A stretch of DNA of 64,000 nucleotides from Lantana camara (lineage: Eukaryota > Streptophyta > Magnoliopsida > Lamiales > Verbenaceae). Below the pieces are notes generated by a model, which did no database searches, had not been told where the DNA came from, and saw only the letters and a list, made by a program, of their open reading frames with translations. The stretch is taken from contig CM074860.1 of assembly GCA_037501455.1 (NCBI GenBank), positions 47,378,501-47,442,500 on the forward strand, given 5' to 3'. Made by a program: the position numbers and the translations under genes. Numbering within the stretch: the first letter of the stretch is position 1; each line of letters begins with the position of its first letter. Below are positions 33,998-46,871 of the stretch, one piece after another.

Positions 33998-36900
33998 TGT
34001 AACGCCCCCACCCGTACCAGAACAAGAGGAGAGCGGCGTCTCAACCCCCGCACTAAAGCACCTCTCAAGTAATGGTGTGAGCCATCACTCAAGAAATAGT
34101 CCAGCGAACGGCTATCTATCAGAACTATACATGTACAACGATGTGGCTATGCATCGGAAAATCAGAGTATTTTAAAACTTTTCAAAACATGTGCGTGATG
34201 GCATGTAACAAGCAAGAACATATTGATCGTGTAAGAGAGACTCGGCATATCAGAACATATAACATATAAACATATAAGTACCGATATAGCAGAGTTCAAT
34301 GTATCGGTAACAGAGTAGCAGAAAGAGTATAACAAAGATACTCAAGTATTCAGAAACATATACAGAAGTATCAAGTGATGCAGCCATAAAACATATGCAG
34401 GACACAAAAGGAAGTAATACTAAGTCCTGACAGAAACACAAATGACAATCTAGAGCTTCAAGATACCTCTAGACTGCGGCTGCAAGACCTGAAACCACGA
34501 GGTAAGAAAACGGGAGAGGTATTAGTCAAAAGGACTAAGTGAGGGAATACTTTAAAGAAAGTACTGAATTAAAGAACTTGAAGTAAATTTCGAAACTGTT
34601 AAATTCAAAGCTTTAAAGAAGAACTTGAAACAAGTTCGGTTGATAAAACTCTTTGATTGCGATGCTGTAAAAGAATGCACGTTATAAAACATTTTCATGA
34701 ATGCTATCACACGCGCACACATATGCTGTTGATGGTTCATAGTTCTTTCATAAAACGGGATAAGGGTAAAGTGAACTTTTCCAGATATGAACCATCCTTT
34801 ATGAAACAGAATTTTGCCCGCAAGCTAGGCTCCTCCATCCTTACTCCAGAAAACATGATTTGGTTGAGCATCAGACCAGGATCAACAATAATTCCACGTA
34901 TAGTAGAGTATCGGACCAAGATCAACAATAACCCCACATAAAGCAGAGCATTGGACCAAGGTCAACAACAACTCCGCTCACAGTAGACTATTGGACCAAG
35001 GTCAACAACAACTCTTACCAACACATACAAACATGCACCATCCTCCACCGGTTGTCACTTCGAGTAGCTAGCCCTAGGCGACCTGTAAACATGTAATGGG
35101 AACAGATTTGTTGTCCGTTCCCAGACAAATTGTCCTGACTTAACAAACCTCCTGTTAAAAGTCGGTGTCAATTGTCTAAATGTGGCGGCCGATATTGGTG
35201 ATGTCGTTGGCGCTCACCTCCCGAGCATCACCTCCACACATAACCGCCGGGCCCAAACTGTAAACTGTATGCTTACATTTAAGATTAGCAGTGACCAGAG
35301 TATCACTCCAGTATGCTAACTATAACATGTGAAACTGTAACTGTAACATATGATGCTGTCTGTAAAACATATGATTCTGTCTATAAACATGTGATTCTGT
35401 CTGTAAAACATATGATTCTGTCGGTAACATGTGAAACTGTCTGTAAACTGTACTTTGAAAACATATGCAAAACATGTAACTGTCTTTGAACAAGAATGCA
35501 GAACTTTGGAAAACATGTACTGTAGATCAAGGTATACTATTAAAGTATGAATGATCCTTTCAAGAGAATGTCCCGATAAAAGGGATAGTTCAAAACGAGG
35601 TTTAGCTTTGAATTTCAAAACATATGATACGATAGTATAATCGTGGTTCCAGTTGGAAAACATTTATAACTTCACCTCACCTAATAGTAACAAAGGTAGG
35701 TAGACAGATTAAGCGGTGCCCTGGGGATCCCAGTGCTCAACTTTAACTCCTGTAGGTGGTGTACTAGAGTGAGCTTAAGAACTAAGACCCACTACTAACC
35801 AAGGTGCATATGAAATGCATGAAACAATGAACAAGGAACATGTAAAGAACATGTAACACAAGAGAGTAATACCATTTAAGGTATCCAAGAAAGGTAACAC
35901 ACAAAGGAATACGTCAAAGTGAGTTACTCTTAACGTTAGACTATGATCTTACTATAACCGAGTAAGCTTTAGTCAAATTATGAATCTTATCGCAAACCTT
36001 AGGTTAAGAAACAAGTCCACGAAAGAAAACACATTTTGAAAACACATTTTAGACCCTGGATATGGAAACCCTAGGTGCAAATGTCTATTAAGAAAGCACA
36101 AGTTTTAATTCATTTTTACTATTCAAGAGCACTATTCAAAAGTACTATTCCAGATTATTATTCACCGGTTACTATTCACATGTCGGGTCAAAGGGTCGGG
36201 TCAAACCCTTACTATACACACACCCACACACACACGGTACACACACACACCATGCACGAACACACACACACACACACACACGGCATGCACACACACACAC
36301 ACCCTAATCAAATTATGATCTTGATTATAACCTATAGTTTCAAGTTCATGTTAATATAATCAAGTGTGATCTAGGTTAAAGGTATAACCTACAGTTAAGA
36401 GGTCCAATTAAGGCATAAGATCAAGTTATGAAACACTATTCTATCTTAGGTTATAACATGTGACACTATTAAAGTGTATAACATAATCAAGGCACTAATC
36501 CATTAATCCAAATCATAACATAAGCTCAATTCATAATTCAAGAGTCATATAACAATGTGACAACATGTCACAACATATCTCATATCATATCATATCATAT
36601 ATCATAAACCTTTAGGCATGTAACATGTAACAATTTAATTCCGTATCAACATGTAACAAGTTGTGACATAATTAATTGTATATCACTATTCCATTAGCTA
36701 ACATGCATGAACATAATTCAAATTCCATAATCATGCATCAATTCTCATAATATATCAATCATCTCACATGATCAAAGCATATACTAGAGCAATTCATAAC
36801 ATATTCAAGCATATACTAAACAATTAAAACTTATAAACAACTATCAAAACATATCATGAAAACTATATAATAAATGCATAAAATAAAATCCTATATGGCT

Positions 36901-38193
36901 TAGGGAAGACCCTAAGACCCAACCTAAACATAATATAAACATACCATAACATAAAAACATAAACTAAACTAACATAACATAAACAAAACAAACTAACCTA
37001 GCTACAAGGGGAGGGGATGCCGACGACAATGAGGGAAAGGAGGGCGAGAGGAGTACTTGTGAACACAAGACTTTGAGCAAGGATTCAAATGCCATGAGAG
37101 GGGTATATATAGGTTTGAAAAAGCCCCTCACCTTGCAATTAGAGATGGCTTAAGGGTAGGAGAGCAAAACAAGAGTTCATCCACTTGTATCTTCTAGAAG
37201 CTTTAGGGATTAAGAAGGTAAAAATGGGGCTTTTGGGGGTATTTCTGTAATTTCGTCCCCCAAGGCTCAAGGATAAGTGGCTGGAAGTATAACCATTCCG
37301 ACGGCAAGAAAATTTGCTTCGAAACGCATATTCATTCGTCGAAATCGGATTTACCGTTTGAAAGATACATTAGTTTTAGTGAATAAAAGTTTTGAGCTCG
37401 AAACTCGACATGAGTGAAAAACGACTTTCTAGAATGATTTTCAAGTCCGGATTGCTTCCAAAATTCAAGAAATAAATCGAGAAGCGTTTTGAGTCCAAAA
37501 TCGACTATAAAACGTTTTACCGTTAAAAAGTTTCAAACGTAGGATGAATAGTGAATTCTCACGTACCAACGTACGCTTCAAAATTTCAAGCTAGGGTTTG
37601 AATCAAGAGTTGTAAAACATCTCAAAAATCTTGAAATAGCTCAAGTAGTGCAAATCCGAAGAGAAAACACTTTCCGAATGAAAACCGTTCGTAAAAGGAA
37701 TAGTAAATTAGGGTTTTCAAAAACGTTTTCAATAAAACAAAGTTCCGGAATGGATTTCCAAGCCAAGAATAATATCAAAAGACTCGTCTCGACTCAAGGA
37801 TCGATTCGACTGTAACTTGGGTTGAAAAAGGTATCAGAATCAAAAGCTCATTTTCTGATGAATAGTAACTTTGGTCGGTAAGTTCCAAAAATACCCTTAT
37901 GGCTCAAGAAAGACTTTCTGAGTTCGGGAAATAAGTTCAAATGATTGGGAAACATGTGTGATGAACCTCTAGGGTTCGAGTAGCAATATGAACAAGGTAG
38001 GCTCGGGTTATGAATAGTAAACTGTATCAAAGGTCAAGAATTCCCCCTTAAAGCATGTCAGAACAAATACGAGCACAAAGTTCATGTAAGAATGCAATGC
38101 ATGATGATTCAAAAAGTTGGATCACGGTCTATAAACTCTTTACCACTGCCTTAACTTACTGTTTTCATCCAGGCCCTGTTTTGGGCTGTTACA
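33998..38193 (-). repeat. 5' LTR of element E (4196 bp)
   Basis: On + it begins TGTAACGCCCCC and ends GGGCTGTTACA. It matches 23592-27758 closely. A small tandem duplication of GAAAACACATTTT near 36025-36050 and a longer AC tract are absent from the 3' copy. A donor-like AG/GTGAGGTG lies near 35676 on -. Confidence 0.93.
37104..37111 (-). promoter_or_regulatory. TATA box of the element E promoter
   Basis: TATATATA on -, within CCTATATATACC, about 1.08 kb into the 5' LTR. A start of transcription about 30 nt downstream (near 37075) would put the remaining 3 kb of LTR in R-U5 leader. Element G has CTATAAATAGAG at the equivalent place (44971-44982). Confidence 0.6.
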
Positions 38194-38198
38194 CAAAA

Positions 38199-39110
38199 TG
38201 CACTAGAGGCCGAAATGGCCGTTTCAGAACCTACTGCCTCAAATTCCGACCCTCAAAATGGCCGTTTGCAAAATGCGAAGAGGGCGCAAATACCCGTTTC
38301 GACTTGAATTTCTGGGCAGTGAGTTACGGGAAAAACAGGGGTTCGAACCCAAACTCCAAAACACCAATTTTGGTCCAACAAAATGCTACACAATAACAAC
38401 ATATGCAATAACAACGACAAAGGAAGCTTAAACAACCAAGAATCATGCTCCAAAGTCTAAAAAATATGCAAACCTATCAAAATGCATCCCAACCTCATTT
38501 ATGATACCAAGCAATAAATGCAATCCCAACCAAAACCATGAATTAAATGCAACATATTAATCATATAGAGCATATAAATGAGGTCACAAATCATGCCAAT
38601 CAATCCAAGAATCCTATATCACAAATTTGGCATGAAACACTTACTATTCATTCAATTCCCCAAACTCAACCAATTCACAAAACCAAGAGAAAATGATCGG
38701 TAGAAAGTTAGAGGAGATCGTGGGGATTCCGAAACTTACTTCGGATCGAAAATTGACGGAGAATATAAAGAGATATGAGCTTGTGAAGTTTGGAGGGCTT
38801 GGGGAGCTTTTTCTCTCTTTTCCTCTTTTGCTTGATATGTTGGATAAATGAAAGGGAAGAGAAGGGTTCATGGATATAAGGGGTGGTTCGCTCCGGTTTA
38901 TTTAGGTCCTAGTTCGGTTCAAGGTTTTCCCAGTTTAATTGTTTCGGTTCAAAAGGTATCGATTCAATTCCAAAATCCCCAAAATCTCAAAACACGAATT
39001 TAAAATCAAATACGCAATTACGTCACATAATTCAAATAATTCTATCCTAAATGCAATTAGGAATTAAATCACATAATTTACCTGACCGAACTGTAGAACG
39101 GGGTGTCACA
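38199..39110 (-). repeat. 5' LTR of element D, 5'-end piece
   Basis: Resumes after the CAAAA duplication (38194-38198) and ends on + with GGGGTGTCACA at 39110. It continues the run of AAA-CGGNNN-TTT inverted repeats (38215-38305). Read on - it has a donor-like CGAAG/TAAGTT near 38735. Confidence 0.85.
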
Positions 39111-39930
39111 ATTTTAGACCCCTTTTTGCTCTATCTTAGATGATGCTACTGTAGCATAGTTGATCAAATTAGTTGATGACTTAAGAGACATCCTTATGAA
39201 GGACAAAAAGGTAATGATGATTAGTTCTTCTTCTAACCATATTGAGGTAAAAGCATCTAGGCCAAAGAAGAAGAAACCCTTAAAACCCAATAGAGGGGTG
39301 AGAGAAGGGAAAGCCTAAAAGAAAGATCAGACTTTAGCTTCCATAGTGGCAAACTAGGGCCCTGGAAAGGAACTGCAAAGAGTATAAGGATACTCCGTGT
39401 GTCTCTCATTGTAGCAATTCTGATAGGATCAGAATTCACTGGTCTTAAGTTAATTTGACAGAAACTGTTATGCAAAACACAAAGTATTGATATTTTGGAC
39501 ATACAACGAGATAACATAAGTAAGTAAGATGACAAAGTTTTGAATAACTTTGGAACATTAGAGATAAATAGGATTAGCAAGTTAATCATTTTAGGATCAT
39601 TTTATGAAAATGAACTCAAAGACTTAACTTCCTAAAAATCCTATTTTAAGGGAAACGTTCCCTGAAACTCGTTTATATGAAACGACAAGACGTCCCAAAT
39701 CTTGTATGGATTTCGATCCGTACTTATGATGGATTTCGATCCATACTTGTGATTTTGGATTGCTTAATGTAAGCACTAGACCGAATCGTTAGTTTGATCA
39801 TTATGAATGTGTGTACTTAATGAAGTGCGAATTTTGAAACTTTTGTGAAATTATTAGAATTTCAAAATAAGTAAGGTTAGGAACCTTGGTAGTTATAAGA
39901 TATAGGCAGCTTGATTGGATCGAGATAGCA
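39111..39930 (+). pseudogene. Spacer, possibly a dead Ty1/copia gag fragment
   Basis: 820 bp between LTR D and LTR F that does not look like a gypsy LTR. On +, near 39214-39380, it encodes a serine run, a Lys/Pro-rich basic stretch (RPKKKKPLKPNRG) and then RNCKEY. These resemble the basic linker and second half of a copia-type zinc knuckle. The frame is broken and the first Cys pair is absent. A 20-bp near-duplicate (ATGGATTTCGATCC...) occurs at 39707-39752. This may be the oldest sequence in the window. The assignment is weak. Confidence 0.35.
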
Positions 39931-42129
39931 TGTAACATCCCGCTCGTCCGGCCGTACACGTATTTAATTATTTATGTATGCCTTTAAATGTTTACTTAAT
40001 TACTAATGTGCTTACTTGAATATTTATTTGTATTATTTGTTACGTATTTAAACATTTTGCCCCGGTTTGATCCGTATGCCCCCGTATTTGCTCCTAATCA
40101 TGTGATTTTGTGATATGCATGAAATATGTGTTTTAAAAACTTGTTTATGTGCCCGTTATATGTTTTTGAACTCATTTGAGGTGGCCATGGACCATTTTAT
40201 GATTTTAGGGATTCGAGGGCCTAACAAGCTTTAGCGCACCTCGTATTCCGCAAGGCATAACTTAAGCTCAGGAATTCGGATTCAAATTCCGGAAGAAGCG
40301 TTGGACTCTCAACGAATAATGGAAGTCATGGAACCCAACTTTATATTTTTCTAAACCCATTTGAACCCCCGTATTTTGTCCGGAATGAGCCTCGTGTGAT
40401 AGATTCGCCACATTTTACCATTTTGGCCATAACTTGATCAATATTTGACCAATTCAACCCATTCTTGGCCCCACTTACTCCGAAATCACCCAACTTTCAC
40501 CCTATTCAGTAACATTTCGATTTTCAGTAGGAAAAAGGGGAGAAAAAGCAGCAGCAACCGAGATAGAAGGGAGAGAGAGATTGGCACTATTTCAAATTCA
40601 CTTTCCAAGCTCGTTTCTCATCCGATTCGGCTCACATTTGAAAGGTAAGCCCGGAATTGATTTTTGCATCTCTTCCTCTTTCATTTAAGTCCAATTTTGA
40701 TGAATTTCTTGATCATTTGAGCATGCTTGGGATTAAATGGTGAATAGTACGGGTTAGGGCCAAATTTGATGAATTTGCATGATCTTTTGTGCTTTCTTTG
40801 AATTTGATGCATGCTAATTGAACCTAATATATCCTATAACAATTGTATAAACCGAATTTGTATTCTAGCTTAGGATCCATAGGTGTTTCATTCAAGAATT
40901 TGGAGTTTTGTATGAACATGAACATGTTTGATCCCCTTCTCCCTTTCCTTGCATTTGATTCAGTTTTAGCATGGTTTTTGGCCTAGAATTGATGTATATT
41001 TTCTTCATATTCTTTCCCTTGCATGTTGAGTTGAGTTTGGGTTGGTTTTGGAGGGGTTTGAGCTGTTGTTTTCTCTTTTGTTGCTGCTGTCGCCCGCGAC
41101 CAAAACATGAAGGTTTTGGGTCGCGGCCGTGGATTGTTTTTGGCCTGAGTTCAACTTGTTGCTGCCTTGTTTGCTGGAGGAAGTCTGGTCGTGCCCGCGA
41201 TCCCTTTTGGGGGGAAGTTTCGAACTGCTTCCCCCTTGCTTGTTTCGTTCGTCATTTCTTTGTGTTTTACGTGTTTTTCTTGATTCTTTCTCGCCTTTTA
41301 TGCATGAATAACTTGTGTATTATGTTTTATGTGATTATTTACGAATTTGTTACGTAAATTCAATGCTCTTGCATGAAATAAATGACGTACGTGCTCCATA
41401 TGTGCTTAAACGTGCATGCATGAACCAATGTAATGTTTCATTGCTTTGCATAGTAATCTCATGGTCCTTTCATGATATGCATGCATTGTTAACTTCATAA
41501 ATTACATGTTACATGTTTCATTATAATTTTATGACGTGAATTCGATGCTTTTATACGTGATATATGACAATATATTCTCTATATGCTCTTCTACGTGCGT
41601 GTGTGACTTCTTACTTCGTTTACTTGCCTTGCATGATATTTCTTTGCTCTTTTTATGGAGTGTATGAATGGTTAAGAAATTATTCGACGTAATTTATGGA
41701 ACATAATACGTGTTATGAATTTATAGGCGTTAAATGACATCTCATTGCATCTCTTATGCATCATTTGCATTCATATGCATATGCCGAGCGTTTAAGTGGT
41801 TCATGTTGAGTCTAAGGTTGTCTTTGGTTGTTTGTTTTGTCTTTAGGTCCGTTTCGTGGTTGACGAGGAGGTGTTTTAGAGGTATTTTGGTTCCTCGCGT
41901 CCGGCGTGGTCGACAATGTGAGGTTTTCTTCTTTTAGTTAATACGACCTACAACCTCTATATGTATTTTTAGCCTGCATGCGACTTACGTATATATATTT
42001 ATGTAAATACGTGTTTGATTGGTATTTTGCGGGAATTGGCCCTTTTGCTATGAAATTATTTGAAAAACACTTTTATATATATATACGTAATCAATTTTAC
42101 GTTTGTTTGATTTGAAAAGGGTTGGTGTG
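39931..42129 (+). repeat. LTR F, 5' part (interrupted by element G)
   Basis: Begins TGTAACATCCCGCTCG after TAGCA. Related to LTR A and the solo LTR: it has the GAATTCG inverted repeat in mutated form (40271-40290) and donor AAAG/GTAAGC at 40645. It also has an acceptor TGTCTTTAG at 41845-41846 and donor-like CAAT/GTGAGGTTTTC at 41918. G/C-rich short inverted repeats lie near 41085-41210 (GTCGCCCGCGAC and similar). It stops at 42129 where element G begins; the remainder must lie beyond the window. Confidence 0.8.
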
Positions 42130-45100
42130 TGTAGCGCCCCCACTTTGCTGGTAGAGAGCGGCGCCCCAACCCCCGCACTGAAGCACCCCTGAAGTAATGG
42201 TGTGAGCCATCACTCAAGAAATACCCCAGCGAACGGCATGTCCATTAACGATTAACAATAACAGTGTTTAACAATGTGGCTTATGCAGTGGAAAATCAGA
42301 GTATTTTAAAACTTTTCAAAACATGTGCGTGATGGCATATAAACAAGCAAGTACTGATCGTTAAGCAGAAGAGACTATTAACATTCCAATATCAATTGAA
42401 CATTATCACGGGAGCATATGATAGCAATTGTAGCAGTATCCAATAGCAGAAGGATTGCTACAAAAGCATTAAAGCAAGGTATCAATGCAGCCATACAACA
42501 TATATAGGACACAAAATAGATTAATAAAGTAAAGTCCTGACTCAAACAAAATGAACACTCTAGAGCTTCAAGATACCTCTAGACTGCGGCTGCAAGACCT
42601 GAAACCATGAGGCCAGAAAACAGGTAGAGGTATTAGTCAAAGTGACTAAGTGAGGGATATCTTTAAAAGAAAGTACTTGAAGTAAATGTTTGAAGTAAAG
42701 TTCATAAGGTAAAACCTTTAATGCAAAGCTTTAATGAAGAACTTAGGAATAAGTTCAAGTGATAAAACCCTTTAATGCAATGCTATAAGAAATGAGAGTT
42801 CTCAAAACACTTTCATGAATGCTGTCACACGCGCACACATATGCTATGATTTGGTTCATATGATTTTCATAAAACGGGATAAGGGTAGGGAACAACTTTG
42901 CAAGATATGAACCAAATTTACGAAAACATTGATGCCCGCAAGCTAGGCTTCTCCATCCTTACTCCAGAAAACATGAATATTAATAGGGTGTCGGACCGAG
43001 ATCAATAACACCCTAACACATACACACATGCACCATCCTCCTCCAAGTTTCACTTCGGGGAGCGACCCCTAGGTGACCATTAACCATTGATTTGGGAATA
43101 CATTTGCGGTCTATTCCCGACAATTGTCCTGACTTAACCAAACCTCCTAATTAAAGTCGGTGTCAATCGCCTAGTGTGGCGGCCGGTATTAGTGATGTCG
43201 TTGGCGCTCACCTCCCGAGCATCACCTCTACACATAACCGTCGGGCCCATACCATTAACCATTGATTGCTTGTTCCATTGATGACATCCAGAATAAATCC
43301 GAATGCATGAACCATTGAACATATGCATTGAACCATTGAACCATTGATGCAATACTTTGAAAACATTGAACTATTGATGCACTACTTTGAAAACACGAAC
43401 CATTGATGCATTACTTTGAAAACATGTGCCATTGATCAATGAATATGGATAGGTCTGGGTTCTTTGAAGAATCATCCCTTATAAAGGGTATTTCCAAACA
43501 AGAATGTAAAGCACTAGGCTTAGAGTTTCAAAAATTGAATCTTTAAGTGTTCATGGTTCCAGTTGAAAATATTTTTAACCTCACCTATTAGTAACAGTAG
43601 GTAGGATAGATTATGCAGTGCCCTGGGGATTCCAGTGCTCAACCTTAACTACTGTAAGTGCGTACTAAGGTGAGCTTAAGAACTAAGACACACTTCTATA
43701 ACGATGCACATAAACATATAAAACAAGTACAGAACATGTAATGACAAGAGAGTAATACCATTTAAGGTATTAGAGAAGGATAACACACAGAGGAATCCTT
43801 AAAGTGAGTTATCATTAATGTGGGACTATGATCTAAGTATAACCGATTAGGAATTAATCAAATTATGAATCCTAAACGTATACCTTAAGGTTATAAAACA
43901 AGTCCTCGAAAGAAAACACATTTTAAAATCACATTTTAGACCCCGGATTTGAAAACCCTACGTGCAAATGTCTATTAAGAAAGCACAAGTTTTAATTCAT
44001 TTTTACTATTCAAAAGTAGTATTCACAGTTACTATTCCAGATTACTATTCACAGATTACTATTCACAGGTTACAATTCACTTGTCGGGTCAAAGGGTCAG
44101 GTCAAACCCACACACTAAACACACACTCATGCACACACAATCACACACACACGGCATACACACATACACACACCCTCATTCAATTATGATCTCGATTATA
44201 ACCTATAGTTTCAAGTTCATGTTATAATAAGCAAGTGTGATCTAGGTTAAAGGCATAACCTATGGTTAAGAGGTCTAATTAAAGTATAACATCAAGTTAT
44301 GAAACACTATTCTATCTTAGGTTATAACGTGTGACACTATCAAAGTGTATAACATATGATCAAGTACTATTCCATTAATCCATATCATATTATAAGCTCA
44401 AGTCATAACATATGAGTCATGTAACATTGTAACAATGTAATAACATATCATAGACATAATTCATAGTACATCAAGACCATTAATCATGTAACATTTATCA
44501 ATTGAGACCATATAGTAACATGTAACAAGTTATAATATAATTGATCATAAGTTACTATTCCATTGCATAACATGCTTGAACATAAATTAAATATCATAAT
44601 CATGCATCAATTATCATCATATAATAGCTCCATAACATAATCATACCATATACTAAAGCAATTCATAACATTTCATAGCATATACTAAACAATTAAATCA
44701 TAATTCACTACTAAGAAACATATCATAAAAACTATATAATAAATGCATAAAATAAAATCCTATATGTCTTAGGGAAGACCCTAAGACCAAACCTAAACAT
44801 AATATAAATATACCATAAGCTAAAAACATAAACTAAATAAAAACATAACATAAAATAAAACAACATCTAACCTACCAATTGGGGGAGCCTCACGGCAAGA
44901 GAGGGAGAGAGGGAGGAAGAAAGGGAGTTGTTAACACACCATTGAGCAAGGAAAATGAATGGCATGAGGGCTCTATTTATAGTTATTGGGAAGCCCCTCA
45001 CCTTGTAATAAAAGTATAGGTAAGGGTAGAAGAGCAAAATGGTAAAACTTCTCTTGGAAGCTAACTTTGTTCTTGAAGCTAAAATGGGACTGCTGGGGGG

Positions 45101-46032
45101 TATTTCGGTAATTTCAGCTCCAAAACGTGAAGGTGAGTGTCTTGAAATATAACCATTCCATCCGGGCAAAAATTAGCTTCGAAACGCATATTCATACGTC
45201 GAAATCGGATTTACCGTTTAAAAGATACATTAGTTTTAGTGAATAAAAGTTTTGAGCCCGAAACTCATCACGAGTGAAAAACGAATTTCGAGAATGATTT
45301 TCGAGTCCGGATTGTTTCCAAAATTCAAGAAATAAATCGAGAAGCATTTTGAATCCAATATCGACTATAAAACGTTTTGCCGATAGAAAGTTGAAAACGT
45401 AGAATGAATAGTAAATTCTTACGTACATACGTACGCCTCAAAATTTCAAGCTAGGGTTTGAATCAAGGGCTGTAAAACATCTCAAAAATCTTGAAATAGC
45501 TCGAGTAATGCAAATCCGAAGAGAAAACATTTTTCGAATGAAAACCGTCCGTAGCAGAAATAGTGAACTAGGATTTTTCGTAACCACTTTCAATAAAACA
45601 AAGTTCGGAATAGATTTTCAAGTCAAGATTGATTTCAATAGACTCGTCTCGACTCAAGGATCAATTTGAGTGTAAACTTTGGTAGGAAAGATATCAGAAT
45701 CAAAAGCTCATTTTTAGATGAATAGTAACTTTGGTCGGTAAGTTCCCAAAATGCCCTTATGGTTCAAGGAAGGTTTCCGGAGCTTGGTAAACAAGTTCAA
45801 AGGATAGGAAAACATGTGATATGAACCTCTCCGGTTCCATTGAAGCATTGGGTAATATAGGCTTGGGAAATGAATAGTAAACTGTATCGAAGGTCAAGAA
45901 TTCCCCCTTAAAACATGTCAGATCACATATGAGCACAAAGTTCATGTAAGAATGCAATGCATGAAGGTTTATAAAGTTGGATCACGGTCTATAAACACTT
46001 TACCAATGCCCTTAGTTTACCAATGCCCTTAG
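42130..46032 (-). repeat. 3' LTR of element G, 5'-truncated on its own strand
   Basis: On + it begins TGTAGCGCCCCCACTTTG. It is similar to LTR E along most of its length, with different tandem repeats (31-bp type units at 43260-43440) and a shorter AC tract (about 44105-44175). It contains donor AG/GTGAGG on - near 43580 and a TATA-like box. It ends in a duplicated 17-mer at the gag junction instead of the usual terminus. Confidence 0.88.
44971..44982 (-). promoter_or_regulatory. TATA box in the LTR of G
   Basis: CTATAAATAGAG on -, in the same context as the TATA box of E (followed by GCCATTC and TTGCTCAA). Confidence 0.5.
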
Positions 46033-46041
46033 TTATAAAGT
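45969..46041. other. Deletion junction with templated filler in element G
   Basis: The 17-mer TTTACCAATGCCCTTAG occurs twice in tandem (45999-46015, 46016-46032). It is followed by TTATAAAGTTG (46033-46043), which also occurs at 45969-45979. So the filler at the LTR/gag junction is assembled from copies of nearby LTR sequence. This looks like polymerase-theta-type end joining, not recombination between LTRs. Confidence 0.7.
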
Positions 46042-46871
46042 TGTTGCGGTGCCATCATTGGTTTCTTCCTATTTCCCTGAAAGGAGGATCCGGCAGGTCG
46101 CTTTGTTCCTTGAAAAGTCTTAGGGTTAGAAGGCTCTTGACGACTAACCGTTATCCGGATATCCTTATGGGCTGCTTCGACTTTCAACGCTTTGTCAACT
46201 TCTCTAGTGTAGGTCTCGACATCGAAAGAAGCTAGTGCCCAACGGAGCTCAGGTTTCAGACCATCAACGAAACTTTTAGTCTTGCGACGCTCATCACTCA
46301 GAATATGGGGTGCATATTTAATCAACCTGACAAACTTAGCTTCATACTCCATCACGTTCATGGATCCTTGGACCAAATTCTTAAATTCAGCTTCTCTTGC
46401 ATCACGTGTTACCTTGGGAGTGTATTTCTGCTGAAACTCCTTCACAAACTCAGTCCAGTTTCCATCAACGTTGTTCTCTATCCACATGTTCTGAGTATGC
46501 CTCCACCAGTTGAACGCCGCTCCTTCCATTAGAAATGCAGCATATTGAACTCGTTCACGATCTTCAGGGTAGATATCCATAGCTTCGAAGATCTTTTCGA
46601 GATTAGTTAACCAATTTTCAGCCTTCAAGTCATGGGGTTCGCCATAAAACTTAGGCGGGTTCATTCTTAGAAACTTCTCTAGTGTTTTCCCATTAGGAGA
46701 ATTGCAAACCCTCACGAATTGTCGTAATACATCAGCTAAATCTGGAACTTCCTCCCTTCTAGGAGGTGATGGCGTGACATCCCTTGGCGGTGTGACATCC
46801 CGTAGTGGCTTGACTTCTCTTTGGGGTGGCGGTGGTGGTACGCGATCACGTGGTGCTCTTCTCGGTGGCAT
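46029..46871 (-). pseudogene. gag: Truncated gag of element G
   Basis: 280 codons from [17 protein letters not shown] at 46871. It keeps the capsid-like region (FNWWRHTQNMWI and [20 protein letters not shown]) and part of the basic linker. It ends after MMAPQQ at the deletion junction, gaining three junction codons and a stop. Both zinc knuckles are absent, so RNA packaging is unlikely. The surviving frame is open, which suggests that the deletion is not very old. Confidence 0.9.

Larger units (their letters stand above)
23592..38193 (-). mobile_element. Complete Ty3/gypsy chromovirus E (Tekay-like), 14.6 kb
   Basis: Full-length element in minus orientation: 5' LTR 38193-33998, PBS 33989-33978, extra ORF 33810-33433, leader, gag 32311 to about 31300, pol 31250-27705, PPT, 3' LTR 27758-23592. 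Perfect 5-bp target duplications CAAAA flank it. The two LTRs are nearly identical apart from scattered substitutions and repeat-length differences, so it is young. It may not be autonomous: gag and pol are out of frame, one RNase H Asp is changed, and a zinc-knuckle Cys is Ser. Confidence 0.95.
15477..39110 (-). mobile_element. Decayed chromovirus D (5' LTR, gag, part of pol), twice interrupted
   Basis: Minus-strand element read as 5' LTR (39110 down to 19032, in three pieces), PBS (19023-19012), leader, gag (to about 17800) and pol (to 15477). An integrase fragment at 5935-6096 is probably its continuation beyond element B. The LTR is split by a solo LTR (19341-22227) and by element E (23592-38193). 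Both insertions have matching target duplications. The 3' LTR is not in the window. Several frameshifts and stops, and loss of catalytic residues, show that it is dead. Confidence 0.85.

Noticed and set aside
36075..36359. His/Thr-rich frame (HTHTHT) in the LTR of E
   Set aside because: Translation of an AC microsatellite, not a protein.
40971..41357. 128-codon frame on + in LTR F with a Cys/Phe-rich stretch
   Set aside because: It lies inside an LTR, overlaps other open frames, and its residues reflect T-rich DNA. Not conserved in related LTRs.
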